A stretch of 61,404 nucleotides of DNA from RGIG995 sp045543655 (lineage in GTDB: Bacteria; Bacillota; Clostridia; Oscillospirales; UBA644), in assembly GCA_045543655.1 (NCBI GenBank), contig JAZPXN010000032.1:1-61404 (forward strand), written 5' to 3'. Within the stretch, counting starts at the first letter, position 1; every line of letters begins with the position of its first letter. Under the pieces are notes generated by a model, which was not told the DNA's origin, did not search any database, and was given only the letters and a program-made list of their open reading frames with translations. This document shows positions 8,495 through 16,999 of the stretch, piece by piece. The position numbers and the translations under genes are program-made.

Positions 8495-9826
8495 TTATTC
8501 CCCGCGACGCTTTAAGACGGCGAAGGTGTTTTGCGCCAGGGTGAGGGTGATCGAAGATCCCCTTGCTTCTGCGGTTTTTTCGTAGTCGTGGGTGTCGTCC
8601 ACGGTGAAGACCTCGGTCAAACCGGCAGCTCCGGAAGCTTCCACGGTCACGGTCTTTGCGGGCAGATTTTCCTCATTGGAATAATAGCAAACCAGCGTGG
8701 CAACGTTGCCCTTTTCATCCTTCGCGGCGGTAACGTAAAGGTCCGGATCACTGCATTGCGTGGCGATGCAGGTTCCAAGATCGTAAAGATCCGCAAAAGC
8801 GAAGAGCGCCCAATAGCCCTTCAGCGGCTCCCAGGAATAAAAATCGAAAAGACCGTTCATGGAGCAAGGGGCGGCATCGTAATACATCAGCATATCCAGA
8901 TCCTTCCGGTTCTGCCCGATACACATACAGGCCGCCACGTAAGCCGCGCCCTTGAGGCTGATGATGGTGCGGACCGTATCCACCCAGCCCTCGCCCCAAT
9001 CCTTGACGTAGTTCCATTCGTTCAGAATGCTCTCGGTCTTCGTATAGCCGTACTCGTCCAATTTTGCACGGATCGAAGTACATTTGTCCATCATTTTCTG
9101 GGGGCGGTATCCGTAACAGTGCCAGGAGAAAAAGTCCAGGGGCACGGGGGGCCCGTCCCGGGTGAGACGGTCGAAAAATCCGTTGAGCCAGGTCTCGTCG
9201 TAACGGGCGACGGCAGGCCCGCCGATCTTCAGATGGGGGAATTTTTCCTTCAGGTAGGTGGCCACGACGGCGTAAAATTCGTAAAATTCCTCCGGCGTGC
9301 CGCTCCAGGTCTTTTTCGGCTTGTCCGGATCGGCACTCAGATCGGGCTCGTTCCAGATCTCCCAATATTTGATATCGTAATGAAATCCGTCCGCCCACCC
9401 CTCGGTATAATGACGGATCACGTGCTCGCAGATCACCGCCCATTTCCGGAAATCCTTGGGCATAACGGTGCGGTATTTTTTTACCTGGTGCTCGATACGG
9501 GAGCCGAGGCGATAAAAGGTTTCCGTTCCGGCGCTCTGGATCAGGGCGGTATAGGCGTCGGTGACGGCAAATTCATAGTTGGCCGGATCGTAGGGGTCGG
9601 CGTCGAAATTGGGGAAAAGGCTGTAAATATCCACCACAAACTCCCCGCCGTAATCGATCCATTCCGAAGCGTCGTGATTGCGGGCGTAGGGAATGCGAGC
9701 GGCCTTATAAGCCTCCAGATTGCTTCGCCGCTGACCGGGTACGGAATGCAAGGGGCCGTTGTTGACGGCGTGCATGGGCTTCATCGCCCCCAGGGGACGG
9801 TCCAAACATACCGAAATTTTCTCCAT
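8495..9826 (-). CDS. Glycoside hydrolase family 39-like (beta-xylosidase-type)
   Basis: A 443-residue (beta/alpha)8 enzyme. KYWEIWNEPDLS carries the NEP motif with the acid/base Glu and TESILNEWNYV carries the nucleophile Glu, at the spacing of clan GH-A family 39. PYARNHDASEW near the N-terminus and FFSWHCYGY between the two motifs fit the same family. The last ~80 residues form the small beta-domain. Family members release xylose or iduronate with retention. No signal peptide. The ATG follows AGGAGG by 9 bases. It has its own promoter and terminator and adds a fifth glycosidase to this region. Confidence 0.8.
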   Translation of the reverse strand: MEKISVCLDRPLGAMKPMHAVNNGPLHSVPGQRRSNLEAYKAARIPYARNHDASEWIDYGGEFVVDIYSLFPNFDADPYDPANYEFAVTDAYTALIQSAGTETFYRLGSRIEHQVKKYRTVMPKDFRKWAVICEHVIRHYTEGWADGFHYDIKYWEIWNEPDLSADPDKPKKTWSGTPEEFYEFYAVVATYLKEKFPHLKIGGPAVARYDETWLNGFFDRLTRDGPPVPLDFFSWHCYGYRPQKMMDKCTSIRAKLDEYGYTKTESILNEWNYVKDWGEGWVDTVRTIISLKGAAYVAACMCIGQNRKDLDMLMYYDAAPCSMNGLFDFYSWEPLKGYWALFAFADLYDLGTCIATQCSDPDLYVTAAKDEKGNVATLVCYYSNEENLPAKTVTVEASGAAGLTEVFTVDDTHDYEKTAEARGSSITLTLAQNTFAVLKRRGE

Positions 9827-9865
9827 AACAAAAAACCTCCTCAGAACCGATCGATTCCGGATTTT

Positions 9866-9894
9866 ATTATATCACACCCCCTCGAAAAAGTCAA
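9866..9894 (-). promoter_or_regulatory. Promoter of the GH39-like gene
   Basis: Minus-strand TTGACT (9894-9889) and TATAAT (9871-9866), 17 bases apart, about 40 bases upstream of the start. Confidence 0.8.
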
Positions 9895-9994
9895 GAAAAA
9901 AATGAAATCACACTACTCCGGCGTGCCGGGAAAACCGGGGAGGAAGGTAAAATCCCCGCCCTTTTTCGACATTTTTTTGAAATGATGCCGTTTT

Positions 9995-10036
9995 ATGCTG
10001 TCAGCATAGGACTTTTCCGAAAAACCGTGCTATAAT
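9995..10036 (+). promoter_or_regulatory. Promoter with adjacent 13-bp palindrome for the membrane/coiled-coil gene
   Basis: TATAAT at 10031-10036 is preceded at 17 bases by a poor -35 (AGGACT, 10008-10013). Immediately upstream is the perfect palindrome ATGCTG-T-CAGCAT (9995-10007). A weak -35 next to a palindrome suggests a regulator or activator site, though none is identified. Confidence 0.5.
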
Positions 10037-10066
10037 GAAGGTACAAAACGATTGGGAGGCATTTTT

Positions 10067-10576
10067 ATGGCACAGTCTTATCATTCCCCGGAGGTCCGAA
10101 AATCCCTGGCGACAACCCTGCGCAACTGGGCAAACTACGTACTAAATTCAAGTTATATCTTTTTCGCCCTCACGGTTATTGCTGATCTCATCCTGCTGAT
10201 GACGCTTTACCTGGAAGATTTCTTCTGGGTACTGTTCATCGTAATAGGAGTAGGTCTCGCAGAACTGTTTCTGGGGATCATGACCTCGGTCGTGATTGCC
10301 GCAATTGCCGAAATGACGGAAGCGGCCTATAATTTCAACGAACGGGAATACGCCGCACAGAAAGAGATTGCGGCGCGCAACGAGGAATTGCGGCGTCAGC
10401 AACTGGAAGAAGAGCGCAAAGCCCGTGCCGAAGAAGAACGAAGACGAGCAGAAGAACGGAAGCAGAAGGAAGAAGAGCGCCAACAGAGAGAAAAACCAGA
10501 AATAAGAAGAAAATCGGAATTAGACGAGGTTCTAAGGATGCTTCGCGGAGAAGAATCCAACAACTCCAATAAATAA
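10067..10576 (+). CDS. Small membrane protein with charged coiled-coil tail
   Basis: I do not recognise this 169-residue protein. After a short polar start it has two hydrophobic segments (about residues 29-47, SSYIFFALTVIADLILLMTL, and 52-75, FWVLFIVIGVGLAELFLGIM) and then about 70 residues that are almost entirely Glu, Arg, Lys, Gln and Ala, a strong coiled-coil or single-helix prediction, ending in a short NSNK tail. The topology suggests a membrane hairpin with both termini in the cytoplasm and a long helical arm. The ATG at 10067 follows GGGAGG at 6-base spacing. It is monocistronic, with its own promoter and terminator. Confidence 0.7.
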   Translation: MAQSYHSPEVRKSLATTLRNWANYVLNSSYIFFALTVIADLILLMTLYLEDFFWVLFIVIGVGLAELFLGIMTSVVIAAIAEMTEAAYNFNEREYAAQKEIAARNEELRRQQLEEERKARAEEERRRAEERKQKEEERQQREKPEIRRKSELDEVLRMLRGEESNNSNK

Positions 10577-10580
10577 TAAC

Positions 10581-10617
10581 AAACCGGATCGACGTCTGCC
10601 GATCCGGTTCTTTTTTT
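10581..10617 (+). terminator. Terminator of the membrane/coiled-coil gene
   Basis: AACCGGATCG and CGATCCGGTT arms with an 8-base loop, followed by CTTTTTTT. Confidence 0.85.
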
Positions 10618-10745
10618 ATTTTCGATTTTCATCGGGAAAACCTTACTGATATTTTTTCGAGAAGGCCTGGACCTTATAAAATTCCCGGCCGGGGGGGGTA
10701 GAAACCGATATCATAAAAAATGCAATTAAGTCTTCGATCGGCCGC

Positions 10746-12015
10746 TTATTCTTCCAGCATCATGCGGACGATCTCCTTGTCGGTCTGGGCCATGCCCACC
10801 TTGCCGATATAGCCCACGCAGGAGATGGTCTCCCCCGCATCTTCTTTCAGAATTCCGGTGAAAGCGGCGTAGGCCTTGCCCTGCAGGGCGAAGGTGTGGG
10901 CCATCATGGCGGCGTCAAGGGCGGTGGCAATCTTGGCGGCGCAGGAGGTTTTTGCTCCGTCACAGATCACCCCCGGGATATCCGCAAGGGTATTGTCGAT
11001 GGTGGCCTTGATCTGCTCCACCGTTCCGCCCACCATATAGGTCACGGCGGCGCCGGCGGCACAGGAGGCGGAGATCGCCCCGCAGAAAGCAGACAGTTTT
11101 CCGATAAATTCCTTCTGATACACCGTCAGAAGGGACGAAAAGATCAGCGCGCGGTACAGCTTGTCCCGGGGGATCATCCTTTCCCGGGCGTAGACGATGA
11201 CGGGGACGGTAGAGGCGATGCCTTGATTTCCGCTCCCAGAATTGATGATAACCGGCATATCGCAACCGTCCATCCGGGCTTCCGAGGCCGCGGCGGCATA
11301 GGCACGCATCCGGGTGATGACGCTGTCGGGGTATTGATCCCGCAGGATCCGCCCGATGCCAAGGCCGTAATTGCCGGACATCCCCTCGTAGGCAATATCC
11401 ATATTATAGCGGATCTGCCGGTCCAGAAGATATTTGACCTTCCCCGGATCCACCGTGTCGGCAAATTCCTTGATATGCTCCAGCGTTAACTCCGACCGGT
11501 CGGCGCCCCCCCTCCGCTTCCGCCGTGCGCTTGCGGAACAGCACCGTACCGTTCTTCTCGATGCGGACGATGTTGGTATGATCGTACCGCACCTCAACCG
11601 ACACGGTTTCCCCGCCGGCAAGGGCCTCAATGATAAAATGGAGAGGGATTTCCGATTCCAGATATTCCACCCGGCACCGACCTTCCTCCAGAAAGCGTCC
11701 GGTAGCGGCAAGGGATTCCTCCGTCACCGACTCCAGAACCTCCATCCCACGGGTTACGTCTCCCCCGAAAGCCCCCAGCACGCAGGCCGACTCCACTCCG
11801 GTCATTCCCCGGGAATTGGGGATCGCCACGCAACGGACGTTTTTGATCATATTCCCGCTGCAACGGGCCACGATCCGTTCGGGGAACGTCCCCAACACTT
11901 CTTTTGCGCGGGCAGATGCAAAGGCAAGGGCGATCGGTTCGGTGCATCCCATCGCGGGGATCAGCTCTTCGGCGAGGATCGCCAGAAAATCGGAGGCAAT
12001 TTTTTCGGTCAGCAT
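10746..12015 (-). pseudogene. L-cysteine desulfidase / serine dehydratase alpha-like (CyuA/YhaM type), frameshifted
   Basis: Two overlapping frames make up one protein. The N-terminal frame (11404-12015) reads MLTEKIASDFLAILAEEL, then GCTEPIALAFASA and NSRGMTGVESA. The C-terminal frame (10746 to about 11510) continues with LTLEHIKEFADTVD, INSGSGNQGIAST, CDGAKTSCAAKIA and ends MMLEE. Together they give the roughly 423-residue family of [4Fe-4S] cysteine desulfidases, which release sulfide and pyruvate from cysteine; Cys residues in GCTEP and in CDGAKTSC are expected cluster ligands. The break falls in a run of seven C (11506-11512, G on the coding strand); removing one base restores a continuous frame. 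It may be a real mutation, a slippery tract used for switching, or a sequencing error. It follows the PAP2 gene by 36 bases. Confidence 0.8.
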
Positions 12016-12051
12016 ATCGTAAATTCCTTCCTTACCCCGGAAGGGGATTAT

Positions 12052-12762
12052 TTAGACTTCCTTCGGTTCGGTTTCGATTTCTTTAAAGGCCTTGACCCGT
12101 CTTCTGCGGCGGGGGGCCAGAAGCTTCACGGCGCCCATATAGGTTACCGCCAGAGCACTGCCCAGGAAAATGCCCGCCAGAACGTCGGTATACCAATGCA
12201 TCCCGGAAAAAAGACGGCCAAGGGCGGTCAGAATACAGACGGCGAATCCTACCAGCGTCCCCACAAGGCGAACCGTCGGGTGCTTGATCCGGCGGTGCAT
12301 CTGAAATACGGCGCTGAGCATGATTACGCAAACCAGCATGGTATGAGACGAGGGATAAGATGCTTCCGGGTTTCCATCAACGAGGATGGGGCGGTAATTG
12401 ATAACGACAATCTCAAAAAGAACGTAAAAGACCATCATCACGGCGTACAAGCCGGCCAGCAAAAACAGGTCTTTATCCACCTTTTTCAGACTTTTGCGGG
12501 AGATCCACTGCCATACGCCGAAAGCGGCGCTCCCCCCGGCGACCAGCAGAGCGAAAACTCCGCAGATCTCCGAAATCACATACCAAAACGGGTTATCTCC
12601 GCAGACTTGAAAAACGGCGTTGTTCAGGGTGGCCAATCCCACGTTGGATCCCAGCTTTCCGATGGGCTGAACGTCCACCGTCAGCACCAGAACCGTAAGC
12701 GCCAGGAAAAGGAAATACAGAACCGCCGCGTAAATAAAGCACTTCAGAACCGATTTTTTCAT
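12052..12762 (-). CDS. PAP2-family membrane phosphatase
   Basis: A 236-residue integral membrane protein with about six hydrophobic segments and the acid-phosphatase signature split in the usual way: a KxxxxxRP-like part (INYRPILVDG), PSSHT (EASYPSSHTMLV) with the catalytic-support His, and GRLFSGMHWYTDVLAG with the nucleophilic His. Such enzymes dephosphorylate lipid phosphates such as undecaprenyl diphosphate or phosphatidic acid at the membrane. The first motif is weak in its Lys. The C-terminus is a basic tail (PRRRRRVKAF). It is the first gene of a two-gene minus-strand unit with the cysteine desulfidase-like gene. Confidence 0.85.
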   Translation of the reverse strand: MKKSVLKCFIYAAVLYFLFLALTVLVLTVDVQPIGKLGSNVGLATLNNAVFQVCGDNPFWYVISEICGVFALLVAGGSAAFGVWQWISRKSLKKVDKDLFLLAGLYAVMMVFYVLFEIVVINYRPILVDGNPEASYPSSHTMLVCVIMLSAVFQMHRRIKHPTVRLVGTLVGFAVCILTALGRLFSGMHWYTDVLAGIFLGSALAVTYMGAVKLLAPRRRRRVKAFKEIETEPKEV

Positions 12763-12792
12763 TGCGTTTACTCCTTCGTAAGATATATTCTT

Positions 12793-12822
12793 ATAATAGC
12801 ATAAAAAACCGCTTTTGTCAAT
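12793..12822 (-). promoter_or_regulatory. Likely promoter of the PAP2 unit
   Basis: Minus-strand TTGACA (12822-12817) with TATTAT (12798-12793) at 18-base spacing. Less perfect than the neighbouring promoters. Confidence 0.5.
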
Positions 12823-12831
12823 CCTTTGCCA

Positions 12832-12860
12832 TTGACTTTCCCGGAGAAAAGTGGTATAAT
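12832..12860 (+). promoter_or_regulatory. Promoter of the NifX-like gene
   Basis: TTGACT (12832-12837), 17-base spacer, TATAAT (12855-12860), 37 bases before the ATG at 12898. Confidence 0.8.
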
Positions 12861-12897
12861 ATCTCTACCTTAATATAATGCGAGGAAGGTTTCTACT

Positions 12898-13305
12898 ATG
12901 AAAATTGCAGTTACTTATCAAAACGGACAGATCTTTCAGCACTTCGGTCATACCGAACAGTTCAAGATCTATGAAATCGACAACAAAGAGATCAAAAACG
13001 CCGTCGTCATGGACACCATGGGCAGCGGTCACGGCGCTCTGGCCGGATTTCTGAAGGCCCTCGGCGTAGATATTCTGATCTGCGGCGGCATCGGCGGCGG
13101 CGCCCGGATGGCACTGCAGCAGGCGGGCATCCAACTGTTCGGCGGCGTCAGCGGCAATGCGGACGATGCGGTCAAGGCCTTTTTGGGCGACGTTCTGGTC
13201 TTCAATCCCGACGTAAAATGCGATCACCACGACCACCACGAAGGCGGTCACGACTGCGGCAATCACGGCTGCGGCAACCATAACTGTGGTGGAGGATGCC
13301 ATTGA
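12898..13305 (+). CDS. NifX/NifB C-terminal-type metal-cluster-binding protein with His/Cys-rich tail
   Basis: A 135-residue protein. Residues 1-100 are the dinitrogenase iron-molybdenum cofactor-binding fold: MKIAVTYQNGQIFQHFGHTEQFKIYEI, then ICGGIGGGARMALQQAGI. No nitrogenase genes are nearby, and in anaerobes this family is widespread outside nitrogen fixation, probably handling iron-sulfur clusters. The last ~27 residues are almost only His, Gly, Cys, Asp and Asn (DHHDHHEGGHDCGNHGCG), an obvious metal-binding tail. It has its own promoter and AGGAAGG ribosome site, and is followed 12 bases later by a small hypothetical gene. Confidence 0.85.
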   Translation: MKIAVTYQNGQIFQHFGHTEQFKIYEIDNKEIKNAVVMDTMGSGHGALAGFLKALGVDILICGGIGGGARMALQQAGIQLFGGVSGNADDAVKAFLGDVLVFNPDVKCDHHDHHEGGHDCGNHGCGNHNCGGGCH

Positions 13306-13317
13306 AAGAGGCTTCAC

Positions 13318-13557
13318 GTGGGGTTTTGGGATCATTATAAAATCACCGTGGGCGAACGTCGGAAAACGGCCTTCGTCAACGAAATCGGCGTTTATCCGAA
13401 CGGCGCACCCTTCGGCAATCACTACGGCGCCGTCATCCCCAAGGGCGCCCACCTCTCCCCCTTCGAATGCGGCAACGAATTTTATATCTGCCTCAACCAC
13501 AACGGTACCGACGTGGTGGCGTGGGAGGCAAAGCTGGAGAAAATTCAACCCAAATAA
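13318..13557 (+). CDS. Small hypothetical protein (79 aa)
   Basis: Start is GTG at 13318 with AAGAGG just upstream, 12 bases after the NifX-like stop, so the two genes are likely co-transcribed. The sequence (MGFWDHYKITVGERRKTAFVN onward) has no signal peptide or membrane segment and looks like a compact all-beta domain; I do not recognise the family. It ends near an imperfect hairpin (13559-13590: CGGAATT, AATTCCCG, then TTTTTT) that may be its terminator. Confidence 0.6.
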   Translation: MGFWDHYKITVGERRKTAFVNEIGVYPNGAPFGNHYGAVIPKGAHLSPFECGNEFYICLNHNGTDVVAWEAKLEKIQPK

Positions 13558-13558
13558 G

Positions 13559-13590
13559 CGGAATTTCTCCGGAATTCCCGGTTTTTTCAA
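13559..13590 (+). terminator. Probable terminator after the NifX-like unit
   Basis: CGGAATT and AATTCCCG arms with a short loop, followed by GGTTTTTTC. Confidence 0.5.
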
Positions 13591-13640
13591 AAAAGAGCGG
13601 CCGCGGATGAAAGATGTTTCAAACTTGTAACAAATGGCTC

Positions 13641-13669
13641 TTGACTTTAGCGTGCTAAAGTGGTATAAT
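13641..13669 (+). promoter_or_regulatory. his operon promoter with palindromic operator between -35 and -10
   Basis: TTGACT (13641-13646) and TATAAT (13664-13669) at 17-base spacing. The perfect palindrome ACTTTAGCGTGCTAAAGT (13644-13661; 8-2-8) fills the spacer, so a bound dimer would block RNA polymerase. The TrpR-like gene that starts 35 bases downstream is the natural candidate regulator. Confidence 0.8.
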
Positions 13670-13704
13670 GTGAAAGTATTTTACAGAAAGGAAGATTCCT
13701 TGCC

Positions 13705-13995
13705 ATGAATCCCCTTCATACCGAGGCCACGGACAACCTGTTCCGGGCCATACTCGAACTGAACACCCTTGACGAATGCTACGACTTTTTCGAAGACCTT
13801 TGCACCATCAAAGAGCTGCAGGATATGTCCCAGCGGCTTGAGGTTGCAAAATTGCTGAAGGCCGGTCAAAGCTACGTGCAGATCTCCGCAAAGACCGGAG
13901 CCTCCACCGCAACCATCGGCCGCGTCAACAAATGCCTGAATTACGGCACCGGCGGATACCGGAACGCATTGGAAAAAACCGACCCGAAAGGATAA
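13705..13995 (+). CDS. YerC/YecD-type TrpR-family regulator, probable his operon repressor
   Basis: A 96-residue helical protein. FFEDLCTIKELQDMSQRLEVAKLLKAGQSYVQISAKTG followed by ASTATIGRVNKCL is the TrpR/YerC DNA-binding fold with its helix-turn-helix (TGASTATIGRVN). From memory, comparative-genomic work has proposed a TrpR-family regulator for his genes in Bacillota. Here it is the first gene of the his operon, 5 bases ahead of hisZ, behind a promoter containing a perfect palindrome, which supports autoregulation and control of the pathway. The effector, possibly histidine or a pathway intermediate, cannot be read from sequence. Confidence 0.85.
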   Translation: MNPLHTEATDNLFRAILELNTLDECYDFFEDLCTIKELQDMSQRLEVAKLLKAGQSYVQISAKTGASTATIGRVNKCLNYGTGGYRNALEKTDPKG

Positions 13996-13999
13996 CCCT

Positions 14000-15091
14000 A
14001 TGAACCGCTACGACAGCGTACTGAACGGGGACGAAAAGGCCGCCTTCGGCCTGCGGGAGTTGTACCGCAGCTACGGCTACCGTCCCTACAAAATGAGCAA
14101 ATTTGAAGAATACGACCTTTACGTCCGCAACAAGGATTTCCTCGTTTCGGACAACGTCATCACCTTCACCGATACCAACGGACGGCTGATGGCCCTGAAG
14201 CCCGACGTAACCCTTTCTATCATCAAGAACGGAAAGGACGTCCCCGGAGCGGTGGAAAAGGTCTATTATAACGAAAACGTTTACCGCATCTCCAAGGGGA
14301 CCCACTCCTACAAGGAGATTATGCAGGCTGGACTGGAATGCATTGGCCAGATCGACGATTATCGCATCGTGGAGGTGTTGACGCTGGCAGCGGAAAGCCT
14401 GAAGCAGATCTCCGACGAAAGCGTTCTGGATCTGTCCCATCTGGGCATCGTGTCCGACGTACTGGACCGTTCCGGCCTTTCCGACGAAGGGAAAAAAGCG
14501 GTATTGGGCTTTCTGGGAGAAAAGAATCTCCACGGCGCCATGGCGGTCTGCGCAGAGGAAGAGGTATCCGAAGCCTCCGCTAACGCCATAAAAACGCTGA
14601 TCAACACCTATGGAAAGCCGGAAGAGGTGCTTCCCGCCCTGCGGGATCTGAAGGCCGGCGAAGAAAGCCTGCGACAACTGGAAAATCTGGTAGACGCCCT
14701 GAAGGAAAACGGCGTCGATACCATTCGCATCGACTTTTCGGTTATCAACGATATGCGCTATTACAACGGCATCGTCTTCCGGGGCTTCGTGGAAGGGATC
14801 CCCACGGGGATTCTGTCCGGAGGGCAATACGATAAGATGATGAAAAAGCTGGGGCGGAAATCCCACGCCATCGGCTTTGCGGTCTATCTGGATCTGCTGG
14901 AACGGTGGAACGAAGCCGGGGAATACGACGTGGACACGGTGCTTCTGTATGATCCCACCGACGCTCCCGCCGCCGTGGCGACCGCCGTGCGGAAGCTTTC
15001 CCAAAACGGTACCGTCACAGCCGTAACGAAGGCCCCTGATCTGAAATATAAGAGACTTTTGACTCTGAAGGAGGTGGCGGATCTTGGATAA
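14000..15091 (+). CDS. hisZ: ATP phosphoribosyltransferase regulatory subunit HisZ
   Basis: A 363-residue class II histidyl-tRNA-synthetase-like protein without tRNA-binding domain. It shows KMSKFEEYDLYV, MALKPDVTLSI (the motif-2-like region), YNENVYR and QAGLECIG, and later DDIRID/NGIVFRGFVEGIP. HisZ joins the short form of HisG to make the active, histidine-inhibited first enzyme of histidine synthesis in the cytoplasm. The C-terminal segment (GEYDVDTVLLYDP) is present, so it looks intact. It overlaps hisG by 8 bases. Confidence 0.93.
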   Translation: MNRYDSVLNGDEKAAFGLRELYRSYGYRPYKMSKFEEYDLYVRNKDFLVSDNVITFTDTNGRLMALKPDVTLSIIKNGKDVPGAVEKVYYNENVYRISKGTHSYKEIMQAGLECIGQIDDYRIVEVLTLAAESLKQISDESVLDLSHLGIVSDVLDRSGLSDEGKKAVLGFLGEKNLHGAMAVCAEEEVSEASANAIKTLINTYGKPEEVLPALRDLKAGEESLRQLENLVDALKENGVDTIRIDFSVINDMRYYNGIVFRGFVEGIPTGILSGGQYDKMMKKLGRKSHAIGFAVYLDLLERWNEAGEYDVDTVLLYDPTDAPAAVATAVRKLSQNGTVTAVTKAPDLKYKRLLTLKEVADLG

Positions 15092-15722
15092 GATGCTCAA
15101 CGTCGCCCTCCCTAAGGGACGGCTGGGGGAAAAGGTCTACGCCATGTTCGAGGCCGCCGGCTTCGAATGTCCCTCCATCAAGGAAAACAACCGGAAGCTG
15201 ATCTTCGAAAACCCCGAAAAGGGCGTCCGCTATTTCTGGGTCAAGCCCTCGGACGTGGCCATTTACGTAGAACGGGGCGCCGCAGATATCGGCGTTGCGG
15301 GGAAGGATATTTTGCTGGAGTACCGGCCGGAGGTCTACGAGCTTCTGGATCTGAAGATCGGAAAATGCCGCATGGCGGTGGCTGCGAAAAGCGATTTCCG
15401 GGACGATCCGAACCGTACCCTGAAGGTAGCCACGAAATTCGCAAACATCGCTCTGGATCACTATACCTCTCTCGGCCGGGATATCGACATCATCCACCTG
15501 AACGGATCGATTGAAATCGCGCCCATCCTGGGGCTTTCCGACGTGATCGTCGATATCGTGGAGACCGGAACCACCCTGAAGGAAAATCAGTTGGAGGTCA
15601 TCGACACGGTGGTTCCCATCAGCGCCCGGCTGGTGGCAAATAAGGCGAGCTTCAAATTCAAAAACGATATGATCCAGGCCGTCATGACCGGTCTTGCGAA
15701 ACAAACGGAGGAATCGAAATGA
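15084..15722 (+). CDS. hisG: ATP phosphoribosyltransferase catalytic subunit HisG (short form)
   Basis: A 212-residue short-form HisG: LNVALPKGRLGEK at the start, then GVAGKDILLEY, KFANIALDHY and DVIVDIVETGTTLKEN, the phosphoribosyl-pyrophosphate-binding loop. It condenses ATP with PRPP in the first step of the pathway and lacks the C-terminal regulatory domain of long HisG, which is why hisZ is adjacent. The TTG at 15084 is preferred because AGGAGG lies 9 bases upstream; an ATG at 15093 is the alternative. Confidence 0.93.
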   Translation: MDKMLNVALPKGRLGEKVYAMFEAAGFECPSIKENNRKLIFENPEKGVRYFWVKPSDVAIYVERGAADIGVAGKDILLEYRPEVYELLDLKIGKCRMAVAAKSDFRDDPNRTLKVATKFANIALDHYTSLGRDIDIIHLNGSIEIAPILGLSDVIVDIVETGTTLKENQLEVIDTVVPISARLVANKASFKFKNDMIQAVMTGLAKQTEESK

Positions 15723-16999
15723 TTCGGATTCTGAAATACGGCGAAGTGGAAAACGGTGAAATCTTCGCCCGGGTGGTCCCCGAAATCGACGTAGAAGCCA
15801 CGGTGGCAGAGATCATTGATACCGTCCGCAAGGAGGGGGACCGAGCCCTTTACGCATACTGTGAAAAATTCGACGGCGCCCGTCTGTCCTCCCTGCAGGT
15901 CTCGGAGGAAGAGATCGAAGAGGCGGTGGCGGCGGTGGAGCCGAAATTCTTGGAAATTCTGGAAAAAGCGGCTCGGAACATCCGTAAATTCCACGAAAAA
16001 CAAGTCCGCAACAGCTTTATGATCAACGACGAAGACGGGATCGTGGTGGGTCAGAAGATCATCCCCGTGGATCGGGCAGGGCTCTACGTCCCCGGCGGCA
16101 CGGCGGCCTACCCCTCTACCGTATTGATGGATTCCATCCCCGCAAAGATTGCCGGATGCCGGGAAGTGGTCATTACCACCCCTCCGGGGAAAAACGGCAA
16201 GGTCAACCCCGTTATTCTGGCGGCGGCAAAGATTGCCGGCGTGGATAAGATCTTTAAGATCGGCGGCGCCCAGGCCGTGGCTGCCCTGGCCTACGGCACC
16301 GAAAGCGTCCCGAAGGTGGACAAGATCGTAGGTCCCGGCAACGCCTTCGTGGCGGAGGCCAAAAAGCAGGTCTTCGGTCAGGTCTCCATTGATATGATTG
16401 CCGGCCCCAGCGAAATTCTGATCGTAGCCGACGGCAACACCAACCCCCGTCACGCGGCGGCAGATCTGCTGTCCCAGGCGGAACACGATAAGCTGGCCTC
16501 GGCCGTACTGGTCACCGATTCCGAAGCATTGGCCAAGGCGGTGCAGATGGAGCTGGAGAGGCAGATTCCCCTGCTGGAGCGGGCTGAGATCGCCCGGGCG
16601 TCCATCGACAAAAACGGAAAAATCATCGTTGCCCCCGATCTTTCCGTGGCGGTGGAGATCTCCAACGAGATCGCGCCGGAGCATCTGGAGCTGTGCGTGG
16701 ACAATCCCTTCGACTGGCTGGACAAGATCCGCCACGCGGGCTCCATCTTCATGGGCCGCAACTGCCCCGAAGCCTTGGGAGATTATTTTGCGGGACCCAA
16801 CCACACCCTGCCCACCAGCGGAACGGCAAAATTCTCCAATCCCCTTTCGGTGGACGATTTCGTAAAGAAGACCCAGTATACCTACTATACAAAAGACGCC
16901 CTGGCCAAGGTGGCCGAAGACGTAGCGTTTTTCGCCACAAAGGAAGGGCTGACCGCCCACGCAAAGAGCGCTACCGTCCGTCTTGAGGAGAATCAATGA
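15719..16999 (+). CDS. hisD: Histidinol dehydrogenase HisD
   Basis: A 426-residue zinc-dependent dehydrogenase carrying out the last two oxidations from L-histidinol to L-histidine with NAD. Recognisable blocks are GLYVPGGTAAYPSTVLMD, PGKNGKVNPVILAAAKIAGV, KIVGPGNAFVAEAKK, DMIAGPSEILIVAD, LLSQAEHDKLASAVLVT (zinc-ligand region with Gln and His) and IAPEHLEL with the catalytic Glu-His pair, and GPNHTLPTSGTAKF near the end. Start ATG overlaps the hisG stop; its own stop overlaps hisC. Confidence 0.95.
   Translation: MIRILKYGEVENGEIFARVVPEIDVEATVAEIIDTVRKEGDRALYAYCEKFDGARLSSLQVSEEEIEEAVAAVEPKFLEILEKAARNIRKFHEKQVRNSFMINDEDGIVVGQKIIPVDRAGLYVPGGTAAYPSTVLMDSIPAKIAGCREVVITTPPGKNGKVNPVILAAAKIAGVDKIFKIGGAQAVAALAYGTESVPKVDKIVGPGNAFVAEAKKQVFGQVSIDMIAGPSEILIVADGNTNPRHAAADLLSQAEHDKLASAVLVTDSEALAKAVQMELERQIPLLERAEIARASIDKNGKIIVAPDLSVAVEISNEIAPEHLELCVDNPFDWLDKIRHAGSIFMGRNCPEALGDYFAGPNHTLPTSGTAKFSNPLSVDDFVKKTQYTYYTKDALAKVAEDVAFFATKEGLTAHAKSATVRLEENQ

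Noticed and set aside
12898..13305. Nitrogen-fixation gene
   Set aside because: The NifX-type domain alone is common in non-fixing anaerobes and no nif genes are nearby.
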